Below, piece after piece: positions 1 through 12,080 of a stretch of DNA of 64,000 nucleotides. Within the stretch, counting starts at the first letter, position 1. The number at the start of each line of letters is the position of its first letter. The notes beneath the pieces are model-generated. The model was not told the origin of the DNA. It did no database searches and saw only the letters and a program-made list of their open reading frames with translations. The translations under genes were made by a program, and so were the position numbers. Source of the stretch: Heterostelium album PN500 (lineage: Eukaryota > Evosea > Eumycetozoa > Acytosteliales > Acytosteliaceae); contig NW_008805100.1 of the NCBI RefSeq assembly GCF_000004825.1, positions 186,001 to 250,000 on the forward strand, read 5' to 3'.

Positions 1-2040
1 GAGATCTAATGATGCATCGTCATCTTGACTCTATTCTTAGTCTTGGAGAGTATTCACAATTCGATAGAAATGGTTTTATCTTTAAGGCAATAAGAAAGTT
101 TCTAAATAAATCAGTAAGTAGTATTATAAGCAATAAGTATGATTATGATGAAAACACAAAAATAAACCATCTCTGCTAATCATAATGATATCTATCTTTA
201 ATTAATTAGGATACATTGACTACTAATAGAGATAGATATCAAAGGTCTTATTATTCAGTGAATTTAGCAAGATATTTGAAGAACAATGAACTAGAGATTT
301 TAGTTATGGAGATGGTGTACACAAATCAATTTAGAACTAAAAGATATATTTGTAAGTAGTAGTAGTTTGTTTGTACAAAATAGTTTGTTATTAATAATAA
401 TCTATTATTAATGTTTTATAATAAAAAGATGGTAAAGAACATTTATCTGTGAATGATATCTTCAATTTCAAAAAAGGTGATGAGGCTAAACATAGGTTTA
501 ATGAGCTCTATAAGGAATTGACCAACAGAGAATATAAACAGAATGACTTATTCCCACCAGGTGACAGTGATGAGTTCTTTGGTCACTTTGAATCCATAAT
601 TGAAAAGAGATATCACATTCCATCGATGAAACAAATATGTTACTCTGTATTATCTGAAATGTTTTTAATGTATGTAGTTAATCTCTATGTTAGTTAGCCA
701 TATTAATCATAAATCCATACTCAACAACAATATATAGTAACAAAACAGATTTCATGGAAAAGATAAATCAACTTACTTTCGATACGCTACGAGAATTCTT
801 AATCTATTGTTTCCGAAATGAAAAACCAGTAGGTAATGAAATTGCTGTATACTTACTTGACAGGCTTAGGGGTGGAGTCTATAGTGACAGTGAATTGGAG
901 GAGTTGTTCCCATTCCAGATGTATATCGAATCAATGTTTAGTAGACATAGATGGTTCCGTCGGTCAGTCATTTTCAGCATTCCACAAAGTTTAACTAGAC
1001 CACCATATGACGCCAATCTCTTGTTCAACGTCTATGAGAGTCGTCATCTCTTCAAACCAAAACAACTACCCGAAGCTAACTTGTTGTTCTCTCAAAAGGT
1101 TTCAACAAATCCACTCGTTCTCCAAGACAAACAGACATTCCTTGATAACTTTAAGAAGAATACCGATGGATTCTTTGAAGTATTGGGATTTAAGAATATG
1201 GTTATCATTGGTGGAGTTATGACAAGTTCTCTCACAGGTGAAACAGTTGGATTCGAATCATCGGATATCGATGTTTGTTTCTATGGTTTATCAGCAACTG
1301 AAGTCACTGAAAAGATTAGAGAGATTGTCAAACGTATCAATGCAAACTACACCGGTCACAGTATTACCTATAGTGAGAATGAACTTACATTCTGCCGTCA
1401 CTATCCTTATCGACACATTCAATTCAATTGTTCGGTATTCAATGATATTCAAGATGTTTTGTTGGGTGTCGATATTGAAGCATCTTGTTTCGCATTTGAT
1501 GGCACCAGCGTCTGGACAACTCAGCGCGGTATCGAATCATTCAACTATCGCGCCAATTTCGCTACTTCCTATGGACATGTTATTCGTGGTGACCAGATCT
1601 ACCAACGTCGTCTTCTCAAGTATTGGGAACGTGGATTCAACATTGCTTATTTACCAAATGAAATAATAGCTAGACGTGTAGAAAAGATGAACTTTGAGAA
1701 GAAGAAATCAAATGGTATAGAATTACTCTTCAAAGCGAGAGGCAATCAAGAGATATTGAGTTCGCTTCTTAAAAAAAATAGAGTCGGTGGACTTCCCTAT
1801 GGACCGAACTTCAACAAAGTTAATTTCGATATTAGAGTTACCAACAACTATAATAACAACTACGATGGTTACAATTCTAGTGATTGGCCATCTATTCTGA
1901 AGGATATCAAAGACCTCGATTATGTCATGCCGAGTAAAAACATTTTAACAAACACAGGATTACCATTCGATCATTTCTTGTTGATTGATAAAGATGATCA
2001 ATTTCACTCTGATACTGATGATTACGAAGATGATGAATAA
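1..2040 (+). CDS. Nucleotidyltransferase-fold protein (5' partial)
   Basis: Four exons are visible, 3-113, 210-351, 429-669 and 738-2040, joined by GT-AG introns (donors GTAAGT, GTAAGT, GTATGT) whose phases fit exactly; the start lies before the window. The last exon carries IIGGVMTSSLTG followed by ESSDIDVCFYG, which matches the nucleotidyltransferase-fold signature (hG[GS], then Dh[DE]h). After it come PYRHIQFN, a FAFDGTSVW block and QRRLLKYWERGFNI. I associate these with a family of amoeba proteins, often with ankyrin repeats, that carry an NTase-like domain, but I cannot name the protein. The first exons are helical and could be degenerate repeats. The C-terminus is Asn/Tyr- and Asp-rich. 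The stop is followed at once by an 18-base A run. The fold is fairly likely; catalytic activity and substrate are unknown. Confidence 0.75.
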
Positions 2041-2417
2041 AAAAAAAAAAAAAAAAACAGCACTCGATCAAGTGTAGATCAATCATTATTCCGTGCACAA
2101 GACAGTCAATAATATCATTACCAATACCATCACAACCATCAATATTATCAAATATAACAGCAGCAACAACAACAATAATAAGCAATCGCATTAGATAAAA
2201 ATAGAAAGAGAATATAAAAGAAGATAAATTAAATGCTAGTTTAAATAAATAAATCTCAACCAAGTGTTTTCTTTCATTATTAGGTTTTTAATTTATGTCA
2301 TTCTTTTATCTTAATTAATTTATCTTCTTTTAATATATAAGACCAAAAAAAATTAGAGCTTTATTTGTAGTTTAATACTGATCATTATTGCTCTATAATC
2401 AATTAATACTTCCAAAG
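2041..2417. other. Intergenic, AT-rich
   Basis: A poly-A run directly after the upstream stop, then AT-rich sequence with CAA/CAG-rich stretches at 2,150-2,185. The antisense open frame here is a low-complexity Phe/Ile/Val shadow. It probably holds the 3' UTR of the upstream gene and the promoter of the next one. Confidence 0.5.
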
Positions 2418-3239
2418 ATGTCTTGTATGCTCGTACACTTTCACTCATCCACTGTACAAGTTTAGTATACTTACAAGTTTATATCTCTCTATCTTTTAGT
2501 GTTAAGTGATGCGCTTGATGCCATTCTCGCGAGTAATCTTACCGGTGACATGAAGCAACAATGGAGCGACCATCTCAAGCGTTACAAAAACAAGGCTTTA
2601 TTCATTGTCGAAGTATGGAACCGATCAAATGCAGCCGATCCTCCTGCCGCTACTGCTTCTCTCGATGATTATCTTACCAAGATGGTTGTTGTTGAACCAA
2701 CTGATACCACCAACATTAAGTTATACAGTCTTTCTATATTATAATAATAATAGTTTAATTATAAAATAACTAAACAATATAAACCCAAAGACGAGACAAA
2801 AGAACCACTTAGTTTGGTTCTTAGTAAAGCAGAGTGTTCATGTACTAATGGAGAAGTTTTTCTCGAGAATGAATTCGTTTCACTTTCTTCTATCAAGGAT
2901 GTTCTCAATGACGATGGTTTAATGGGATGTTTGACTCCTAAGCCTAAGAAAGCTGGATTCAACCTATTTGATCTCTTAAAGCTTAAGTTATATCTCAACA
3001 ACCAAGCTGATCTGCTTAATCAATGTACTGTACCAACATTCATCTTTACTATATAGTAACATTATCTCTCTTCATCTATTTTTTCACTCCAACTTATATA
3101 TTCTCTTCAACAGCTTTCTTTACTATATCAGATTCTTTTAAACACCAAAGTGATTTCTCATGCATTTACACAGATCACACCAACGAATCTTTGGGTAAGC
3201 ACAACTCTAGGTCACCTTATTTCAAAATCATTACAATGA
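2418..3239 (+). CDS. Small dictyostelid protein, function unknown
   Basis: I model four exons: 2418-2424, 2500-2727, 2791-3029 and 3114-3239, giving 199 residues. Exon 1 is only seven bases (ATGTCTT) with donor GTATGC and acceptor CTTTTAG; this is the only nearby start that meets the next exon in phase. The intron after 2727 uses an unusual GTCTTT donor, so that junction is uncertain. The last intron (GTACCA...CAACAG) gives a clean in-phase final exon ending in LISKSLQ. The predicted protein is soluble and mostly helical. It begins MSLLSDALDAILASNL and has a Lys/Pro segment (TPKPKKAG) in the middle. There is no signal peptide and no domain I recognise. It converges on the tyrosinase gene, with its stop about 180 bases away. 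Confidence 0.6.
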
Positions 3240-3420
3240 TTTTTAATAAAACAAATAAATATATTTATTATATTGTTCAAAACCTGTAAAAAAACACTTA
3301 TGAAATAGATTTGAGCTTAGCTTACATAAATACATGTATTTAGAATTTTTGTTTTTTAATATTAATACTACTTCAGTATAAAGAGATATTCAAAGCAATA
3401 GTTTTTATTTGTTATCTTAT
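3240..3420. other. Convergent intergenic gap
   Basis: About 180 bases of AT-rich sequence between two convergent genes. It probably contains both 3' ends. No gene seen. Confidence 0.5.
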
Positions 3421-5170
3421 TTAAAATAAATAGGTATGATAGTATCCAATTCTATTATTTGATGGGTTTCTAATTGCAACGTATAGTTGGTTATTGAACA
3501 AACAACCGGTTGCGTATTCACCAATGGTTTTCTGTGTAATTATATCCGATACATAATCATCATCGGTAGACGATGGTTTGATAATGCTCAATGAATTATC
3601 ATTGGTGTCATAATAGAGAATACAAAGTCTATTGTTATAGGATAACAATCTTGGTGTTGCTTTGCTGTATTTAACAAACTGTGGAGTAGTCCAGTAACCA
3701 TTTATATCCCTCGATGCTACATAGATCTGATTATTATTACTGAGGAATGCCAAGTAGAGACGATTTTCGAATTCCAAAGCCGATGGTGTATCGTAACATT
3801 TGAATTCATGGAGAATCTGGGTGCTGTTTGATGGCCAATCGGAGCCGTTGTTGCTCTCGGCAAAGTAAAGACGATCGTTGGTACCACGGAAGTAGACGTG
3901 CAGTTTATCGTTGAAAGAAACAACGCTCGGACCGTTATTGGTTGTGTCGTTCGGTAGAATGTTCTTGCCCATTTCAAAGTGGACGGCGTCGTCACTCGCC
4001 GAGAGAAGAATCTTTTGGCGAGCACCGGTATGTCCAACAAAAGCGACATACATCTTTCCTCTATAGACAGCGGCACTTGGTTTGTCAGAGGTCTGGTCTT
4101 TCTCCAAGATTTTATATTCATCCTTGAAGAAGCTACCTCCATCCATACTCTCTCTCATGAACATTCGATTGTCGTCACTCATATAGGTGATATAGAGACG
4201 GTTTCTGAAATGAAAGATAAATGGAGAGTTGTAGCAATTGCCAGTGTTGAATTCAATTGGATCCTTATTCCATTCGTAGAGTTGATATCGGTAGTGTTGA
4301 CGGTAGTCTATCACATCTCTAACCTTTTCATTCCACGGCTCAATAACATGATCCAAATCAGGATAGGTCGAATTGGCATCGGTTAGCTCTGCTGAGTGTT
4401 GTGTTTGCCACTGTGCCCATATACGATCGACATTGCAGTGATGCAGCCAAAACACAGGGTCGTTAGCAGAAGTATGGAAACGCGACATGTCACCACCAAC
4501 AAATCGATGCACTCTATTGTGGTATCTCTCAAGAAGTTTACGGAAATGAGAGAATTTCTTATCGATAGTGGTTTCGGTATAATCTAAAATACAAGATTCA
4601 ACGTCGGTCGGTGAAGGTAACTCTGGTTCTTGTCCAACATCTGACATCTCTCTTTTAATATGGTTGGGTGGCCAATAACCTGCAAAAGGACCGGTTTTGA
4701 TCTTGTTGTCATCATTGGGATCACCGTTTCCACCCATAAATTTATAGTGCCATACAAGATTTCTATAGTATTCTTTTGCCAATCTATGATCTTTAAAATT
4801 AATAATAGTTTGAAATTAGTAACTATTTGTTATTAATAATCTTTGTATATATATACATACCATTCTCCCAATCCCAATATGGTAGTGTATAGTTAGGATT
4901 TGGTTCAATATTGTTTGAAGGGTCATTAGCAAGTCTCATTTCCTCTTCGAACTTTCTAACGAAAATACGATGCCATGGTAAGAAGATGTCGGTTCCATGT
5001 ATTCCTTTTTTAGAGAACTTGTGGTGTTCCGCTACAAATTTATCATATACACCTGATTTTTTTAATATTGTAACTCTATAAACGTATTCGCTTCTTTCGC
5101 TTTCTGTTATTTCTCTAATGGATTTTCTTACATGTTTTACACCATTAGGAATATAATTCTTTGGTATCAT
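3421..5170 (-). CDS. Tyrosinase with C-terminal propeller-like domain
   Basis: Two exons on the minus strand, 5170-4861 and 4790-3421, with one 70-base intron (GTATGT...AAAG, phase 1), encode 559 residues. The N-terminal half is a type-3 copper tyrosinase. The CuA site has His near 49/50, His58 (KGIHG) and His67 (FLPWHRIF), followed by PYWDWEND, which spans the intron. The CuB site has YHNRVHRF (His194, His198) and FWLHHCNVDRIW (His221). Enzymes of this family hydroxylate phenols and oxidise catechols to quinones. The C-terminal 290 residues hold about six repeats of the pattern PxxxxFxxRLYIxYxxxxxxI, resembling BNR/sialidase-type or lectin-like beta-propeller blades. I infer a carbohydrate- or wall-binding module. 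No signal peptide is evident at this start (MIPKNYIPNG), so the protein looks cytosolic or is exported by another route. It is transcribed divergently from GPN3. Confidence 0.88.
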
Positions 5171-5948
5171 TATTTATCTATAGATAATAACTATCTTTAC
5201 TAAAAGATGACTACTAACTAACTAACTATTAAATTAAATAAATCCATTGTTACAAACTCTTCTATTTATAATGTTTACAAAAAAAAAAAAACAAAAAGAC
5301 TAAAAAGATATTTTTTAATTTAGACAACAATCAAAGAACAAAAATAATCTAGATTGGTTTGTAAATCTCAACAGAGTCTGATGCACAAAAAAGAGATTAA
5401 AAAATCTTTTTTCATATTTTTTTGCAATATTTTGTAGGTTCAGGTTTGCATTAAAGTTGATTTATCATAAAATCTCTGATCAGATTTAACTTTGTTACTT
5501 TGAATTCAATCAAATTTGAACATCGTACAAAAAGTTTGAAAATGTGATACCACTAATTTTAATAATAATATTTTATTTCATAAAATTAGATATCTAGTCG
5601 AGTTAAAGAAAATTAAATTAAACAAAAGTAGTACTACACTTCAAAGAACCTTTTTAAAAGATAAAACTAGAAAGATTAATCTTTTTATACAATTGATTAA
5701 ATTCTTTTTATTTTTGATAAATTAAATTATGATATTGATCTCAATCTGATCAAACTATTATTATTTATTTGCAATGTTGTATATTTGATTCATTTTAACA
5801 CTCAGTCTTTATTTATTCAGGATCTTGTTCACATGTGAATAATCGAAAAAAAAAAATTTTCATTTTTTTAACGATTCGTGTTTCATTTTGTTTGAAGTTA
5901 AATACATATATATATCATAGTTTATTAATTAGATTTAGATTAAAAGAA
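5171..5948. promoter_or_regulatory. Divergent promoter region, tyrosinase / GPN3
   Basis: About 780 bases, extremely AT-rich with T and A homopolymer runs, lie between two genes transcribed away from each other. They presumably hold both promoters. No specific site can be assigned by eye. Confidence 0.5.
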
Positions 5949-7052
5949 ATGGGTAAACATGCACAATTGATTATGGGTCCTGCTGGTAGTGGAAAAGTAT
6001 GTACTTATTATTATTATTACATATAGAATTGTATTATTAATAGATTGTTGTTGTTGTTTTGTATAAATAATAGTCTACGTATTGCGATACAATGAGAAAA
6101 CATTGTGAAGAGATAAAGAGAAGTGTACATGTTGTGAATTTAGATCCAGCAGCAGAGGTATTTGAATATCCGGTTTCAATAGATATAAAGAATCTGATCA
6201 CTGTTGACGAGGTGATGGACGAGTTGGCATACGGACCAAACGGTGGTCTGGTCTATGCTATGGAGTATCTGGTGGAGAACATGGATTGGTTGATGGATGA
6301 ACTCGATGATTTCGAAGAGGATTATCTCATTATCGATTGTCCTGGTCAGATCGAGTTGTACAGTCATATACCGGTGATGCGTACACTCGTCGATGCACTG
6401 CAACAATCTGGCTATAGAGTTTGTGCTGTATTCATGGTGGATTCACAATTCATTCTCGACAGTTGTAAATTTATAAGTGGTTCACTCATGTGTTTATCGG
6501 CAATGATTCGTCTCGAGATTCCACATATCAATGTACTTACAAAGTTAGATGTAATAAAGAAATCACATAGACTGAAAGATATTGAAAGGTAAGCGTATAT
6601 ATTAATATATTATATTAACTTGTTTGTTTATTATACTAATCTATATCTTTATGTTTGTTTTATTTAGTTTTTTAGATTTAGAAGTACATGAATTAGTAGA
6701 TAGATTAGATAATGAAACGAACAATAGATATCATAAATTAAATAGAGCTATTGGACAATTGGTATGTTTGTTTATGTTTAAACTTTACTTGGTGAATGCA
6801 ATCATTAAAGTTATATAAGTATAGAGTTTTATTTACATGTTTTTTAAATTAAAATTAAAGTTGGAAGATTATAGTTTGGTTGGATATATCCCACTTGATA
6901 TTTCAGATCAAGAGAGTATTAGTTTTTTATTGGCACAGATAGATAATTCAATACAGTATGGTGAAGATGTCGAACCACAAGATCCAAACGATCAATACTT
7001 TGAAGAAGATGAAGATGCTGATGATGGTGCTTTCGATAATTACAACAATTAA
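5949..7052 (+). CDS. gpn3: GPN-loop GTPase 3 (intact copy)
   Basis: Exons 5949-5996, 6074-6588, 6668-6761 and 6861-7052 splice in phase to 282 residues, the usual length for this family. Exon 1 ends inside the P-loop (GPAGSGK), and exon 2 starts with the Ser-Thr that completes it. The diagnostic GPN motif is present as [13 protein letters not shown], the switch II region as [12 protein letters not shown], and the guanine-specificity motif as NVLTKLD. The acidic C-terminus ([14 protein letters not shown]) is typical. GPN3 works with GPN1 in cytoplasmic assembly and nuclear import of RNA polymerase II and is essential in yeast, so this copy is probably the working host gene. Only this copy keeps all four exons open; at least nine fragments lie downstream. 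It converges on K1, with stops 176 bases apart. Confidence 0.93.
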
Positions 7053-7227
7053 ATAAATTATTAAACTTCAAAAGTTAATCAAGCATTTAAGTTTATCAGT
7101 TCTCCAATTGTAGTCAAATTAATTATGAAGTTCTGGAATTTAAATTACAGATTAAATATTCCAAAGTTGACTTTCCACTTGTAACTTCAAACTTTTTTTT
7201 TAAATTTTTTAATTTATTTATTAATTT
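7053..7227. other. Convergent gap GPN3 / K1
   Basis: AT-rich 3'-flank sequence recurs after other GPN3 copies (17,549-17,725, 43,000-43,166, 47,763-47,909). This shows that the duplicated unit includes the junction between the two genes. Confidence 0.6.
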
Positions 7228-10200
7228 TTATAAAATGATATTTCTGTTATGTAAAAGTAGAGCAATGATGTATTCTCCTTTGATTTGATTGCTTTGAGAA
7301 TCGACAAATGAATCACTGATCAAAGATAGATTGTGTGTTGAATAATATTCTGGATAGAATTCTTTGATAAATGAAAGTGAATCTTGAGAATTTGTCAATT
7401 GTAATGTTGTAATTGTTTGAGGATGTCGATAATGACCATCATTAATTTCAAGAATTTTTAAATTTAAAGCTAATTTGCTTTGATTCACTGAGTCTTTTTG
7501 TATTCCACTAATAATGAGTGATGAAATTGATTTTGGTAAGACACTGAATGATAATATTTGATTGAATTTATATCCAAACTTCAATGATTTCAGTGATTTC
7601 GGTAATACACCAACTGATAATATTTGATTGAATGAATATCCAAATGATAATGATTCAAGTGATTCAGGTAACACACCGACTGATAATATTTGATTGAATT
7701 CATCTCCAAATGATAATGATTCAAGTGATTTAGGTAACACATCAACTGATAATATTTGATTGAATTCATATCCAAACTCCAATGATTTCAGTGATTTAGG
7801 TAACACACCAACTGATAATATTTGATTGAATGAATATCCAAACTTCAATGATTCAAGTGATTCAGGTAACACACCAACTGATAATATTTGATTGAATTTC
7901 CAATCAAACTCCAATGATTTCAGTGATTCAGGTAAGACACCAACTGATAATATTTGATTGAATTCACCTAACTTCAATGATTCAAGTAATTCAGGTAACA
8001 CACCGACTGATAATATTTGATTGAATTTACGACCAAACTTCAATAATTTCAGTGATTCAGGTAATACACCAACTGATAATATTTGATTGAATTTATCACC
8101 AAACACCAATGATTTCAGTGATTTAGGTAATACACCAACTGATAATATTTGATTGAATTCACCACCAAACTCCAATGATTTCAATGATTCAGGTAAAACA
8201 CCGTCTAATAATATTTGATTGAATTTCCAATCAAACACCAATGATTTCAGTGATTCAGGTAGCACACCAACTGATAATATTTGATTGAATTCACCACCAA
8301 ACTCCAATGATTCAAGTGATTCAGGTAACACACCGAATGATAATATTTGATTGAATTCACGACCAAACTTCAATGATTCAAGTGATTCAGGTAACACACC
8401 GACTGATAATATTTGATTGAATTCACCACCAAACTTCAATGATTCAAGTGATTTAGGTAACACACCGACTGATAATATTTGATTGAATCTATCTCCAAAC
8501 TCCAATGATTTTAGTGATTCAGGTAACACACCAACTGATAATATTTGATTGAATTCATTTCCAAACTTCAATGATTCAAGTGATTCAGGTAACACACCAA
8601 CTGATAATATTTGATTGAATCTATCTCCAAACTCCAATGATTTCAGTGATTTAGGTAACACACCAACTGATAATATTTGATTGAATAAATATCCAAACAC
8701 CAATGATTTAAGTGATTTAGGTAAAACACCAACTGATAATATTTGATTGAATGAAATTCCAAACTCTAATGATGTCAGATTTGGAGGGAGTGAATTAGAT
8801 TGCAAAGGTTGATTAAATTCATTACCAAATTTGATTTCAGTGATATTGACGGATCTATTTTTGAACGTAGTATTTAAATTGAATGTAATTAAATGTTGAT
8901 TGGTGATTGTTTCAATATATTGGTTTAATAATTGATTCAATGATTCTCTATTCTTTGGACTCTGATCCAACAATCGATGAATAAATTCAATCAATTGTTT
9001 TGAATATCTGCATTCTGAAATCTTAATTTCACCAGTTGATTGGAATATTTGATGATTATTTCGATCATCTGGATGACTGATCAATTTAAATATTCAAAAA
9101 TACAGAGTTAATATCTGATTGATAATAATATTTTAAAAGTATGATTATTCGAGTATTTACCAACATAATAATTTGAGAATTGTTGATCCAATTGAAAAGA
9201 TGTCACATGATTGTGCATATTGTCTGTTCATTGCTTCCTATTTGTAATTATTATTTTGATTTAGTTAAAATATATTTAAATATTTATTAAATGATATTAC
9301 TTACTGGTGAAATATAACCAATTGTTCCACGAGTTGCATTTATAAGTGTTTTTGAATTCATATCAAAAATAGTTGGATCTGATATTTCTTTCGAATTTGA
9401 AACACTTTTTATGACAACAGGTGCCTTGAAAAATAGGTTTGTATCTTGATATTCAACGATTGTTGATTGATCAATAAATTTACAACATCCAAAATCACCA
9501 AGAATCAAAGTACCATCAGATTCATCAATGAATATGTTTGATGGTTTGATATCACAATGAATAATTCCATGTTTATCAAGATTCAAAAGAATATTGAAAA
9601 GTTCTGAAATATATTTAATAATATCTGATTCTTTAAAGATTCTGTTTTTATGTTCAATATAAATGTGGTTAATTGTAATATATTCATATCTTGATAAATA
9701 TTTTATACATACAGATTTAGATCAGTTAAATGTTTATACTTTTGAGAAAGATCACCACCATCACAATATTGAGTGATGATATGAAAGATTTGATTGTCTT
9801 TATCATCATGATAATCAACAAGTTGAACAAATCTTTGATTATCTTTGAGTAATTTCATTGATTTGATTTCATTCTCAGCTCTTTCATAAGATTTCTGATT
9901 ATCTTTACCTTTATAGTTTATCTTTTTATAAACATACTTTTGAATTGATTTTGTTAGTTTTATGATTGTCAATTGATTAATTACTTTGAAAAATGATCTT
10001 ACCAATCTTTGATCATCAGTACCACACACTAAATATACATCATTGATATTATTACTGTTTGTAAATCTTGATATTGAATGATATTGTTTGTTATTAATAA
10101 TGTGTGTTTGTTTGAAATAGTCAAACGTGTTTTTAAATTGACTTTTTTGAATATTGATTGTGTATGATTCTGATTTGTTTAAAAGTATCGATAGATTTAA

Positions 10201-10455
10201 GAGTGAATATGAAAAGATTAATATTAATTGATATTGAGTATCGACTGTATCTGGTACTACTATCTCATCATTAGTTTTAATATTTCCGATTAATATGATA
10301 TTTGTGTGTTGTTCATTATCTTTATCTTTCAAATGATTATGAACTAAAACTATTAGATTATCATAATAATTAGATCGCTCACTTCTAAATTTCAAAACAT
10401 TGATTAATCTATCTGTTTTCTCGATTATATTTGTATTTGTATTCATTTTGAACAT
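7228..10455 (-). CDS. Protein kinase-FNIP repeat protein K1 (intact)
   Basis: Exons 10455-9713, 9641-9305, 9237-9161 and 9076-7228 join in phase (donors GTATGT, GTAAGT, GTAAAT; acceptors ACAG, ATAG, TCAG) to 1,001 residues. I start at MFKMNTNTN because this start is shared by most copies. Residues 1 to about 160 are an unrecognised N-terminal region. The kinase domain follows: a Lys near 177 (YVYKKI), a helix-C Glu in ENEIKSMKLL, a catalytic loop HCDIKPSN at 276-283, DFG at 297-299, and ISPE (APE-like) across the exon 2-3 junction. HCD replaces HRD, so it is a non-RD kinase that may not need activation-loop phosphorylation. From about 470 to 915 there are 20 FNIP repeats of about 22 residues (FNQILSVGVLPESLKSL core), an LRR-like solenoid, then an 85-residue tail ending HNRNIIL. 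No signal peptide or membrane segment. A clear glycine-rich loop is not obvious, so activity is unproven. Confidence 0.88.
7530..8840 (-). repeat. FNIP coding repeat array of K1 (20 units)
   Basis: Tandem 66-bp units, each with a nearly invariant core (CAACTGATAATATTTGATTG on the plus strand) and more variable codons around it. The near identity at DNA level, including silent positions, suggests recent amplification or gene conversion. Confidence 0.9.
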
Positions 10456-10789
10456 TATTCTATATTTTATCAAAAATGATTGTTTGCAAAATCATTGCAC
10501 GTGTTAAAAGTGGTGGTGATTTATAATTTTATTTAAATTTAAAACCAAAAATAATAATTTAAAAATAAATTACAGTTTCTGGGTGTACCAACATGCATCA
10601 AGGGTTGTAGATAATTGACAAATGATTGCAATTCAAACAGAGTATTGATTTTGTGATGATCTCATTCATAATAGAACATAATATCGAACACAAATAAAAT
10701 ATAAATCAATAAACTAAATATCAATAAATCTAGATTCATATGGTACTTAGAATTATAATTATCTCAAATGAATCAACATAACTTTATTA
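10456..10789. promoter_or_regulatory. K1 upstream region plus shared repeat piece
   Basis: The first 100 bases match the 5' flank of the other K genes (GATTGTTTGCAAAATCATTG directly before the start) and probably carry the K promoter. From about 10,573 the sequence matches the block that starts with a CAAGTTTCTGG-like stretch at 14,450, 28,478 and 39,987. Confidence 0.55.
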
Positions 10790-12080
10790 CTGTTGATGGT
10801 TTAATACCACCCCTCTTATGATGAATGAATTAACTACTACTACTTTGGTGTATGGTACTGTTTTCTGATGCAGGATTTATCAGTTGTTTCTGCTGCTATT
10901 GGAGTGGATGTGGTGGAATGGGTTGTGCATAATTTGAAAGTGGTTGGTGATGTTTTGGTGTGCCTGGTGATATTGATGATGTGTTGTTTGCTGTTGATGT
11001 AGTCGACTCTCACTATTATTCATTATGTGTCGAATAACCAGGCCGTGGATGTTATCTTGTATGCTGGTAGAATATTAGATTCTGTTGAGACACTTCTCGA
11101 GCTCGAGACCTGAAGACGTTGCAAACCACCGATTCTATCGACGCTACAACCTTTTGTCAACCTTTGATCAATAATATTTAATATATTGTATTATCTGATG
11201 TTGATCTACACAATCTGAAACATATCTATCTATTCTTGTTTGCTCAAGTCTATTCGTTTGACAAACCGTGTAAAGATAGCATGAATCTATTGTATGGTGA
11301 TCTGTCATCTATGATAACAATTGGTTAACAAATGTCAAATCACTCTGTATGCTAAATATTGTAGTTATAACTTACAAGTTTGGAACATGCAGAATAAATT
11401 TCTCTGAACCTGCATGTCCAAAGTCTTCAAAAGAACCAAAAATGAAATGTGAATAAGAGAGTTTCTCTTTTCTTTCTCTCTTCTTTCTTTGTTAATTTTT
11501 CTTATTCATCCAAAAGAATAAATAGATTTTATAATATTTATATTTAGAAAAATAAATAGATTTTTATTAAGTATTTTAAACCAAAAAATTAAATTTTTGG
11601 AATGACCTTTAACTTCCTTTGGAAATGAATGTTACCTATTCTTTTTTTTTTTGATATTTTTTTTTAAATAATGAAATGTATCGATAATTTTCACAATCAG
11701 AAACAACATTAAATAATATATATCTCTTATGATAACATTATGTAGTGCATCACATTAATATAGATTCAACCAAAAGGTTTAAAGTAAAAATAAGTAAAAG
11801 TAATGCTATTTAGTGTAAGTGATCAAATGTAATCAATATTAATTCGAATTATAAAAGAATAGCTTTCTTACTTATTATGTAACATAATAAATCAGTTTTA
11901 GTCGATTTCTATTTTGAATGTTAAATATACTTGAAGGAATGCCAATCATACCTTTGAACACTCACTCGGTAAATCTGATTAGTAAAATTTGAAGTTTGAC
12001 CAGCTATCAACCACATGAAAGTCAGCTGCTCTGAAGGAAATCGTTCGTAAGAATCAGAGTTACAATGCACTGGTGTGTTG
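10790..12080. repeat. Repeat block A, copy 1
   Basis: Nearly identical to 58,738-60,033 (direct) and to about 62,590-64,000 (inverted). Its minus strand carries a decayed copy of the Gln/Ser-rich host fragment that is open at 63,754-63,954. The rest shares sequence with the LINE-derived blocks (for example 11,270-11,420 resembles 21,090-21,240). No intact gene. Confidence 0.75.

Noticed and set aside
1925-2263. Antisense open frame of 112 residues
   Set aside because: Low-complexity Phe/Ile-rich shadow of the upstream gene's 3' end; no start context or homologous features.
7590-7775. Second reading frame of the FNIP arrays (YLNHLNHYHLEMNSIKYYQ repeats)
   Set aside because: Shifted reading of the same 66-bp units; the FNIP frame continues through splice junctions to a conserved C-terminus.
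7530-8840. Regular repeats with variable spacers, superficially like a CRISPR array
   Set aside because: The period is 66 bases, in frame, and encodes FNIP protein repeats within a spliced eukaryotic gene.
9690-9712. An apparent 23-base intron in K1 (GTATGT...TCAAG), repeated in K3 and K4 and 20 bases long in K6
   Set aside because: A normal intron of about 70 bases, from the same donor to the [CT]AG before IFKESD, also restores the kinase frame. It has a better acceptor and works in every copy, including K5, where the short version hits a stop.
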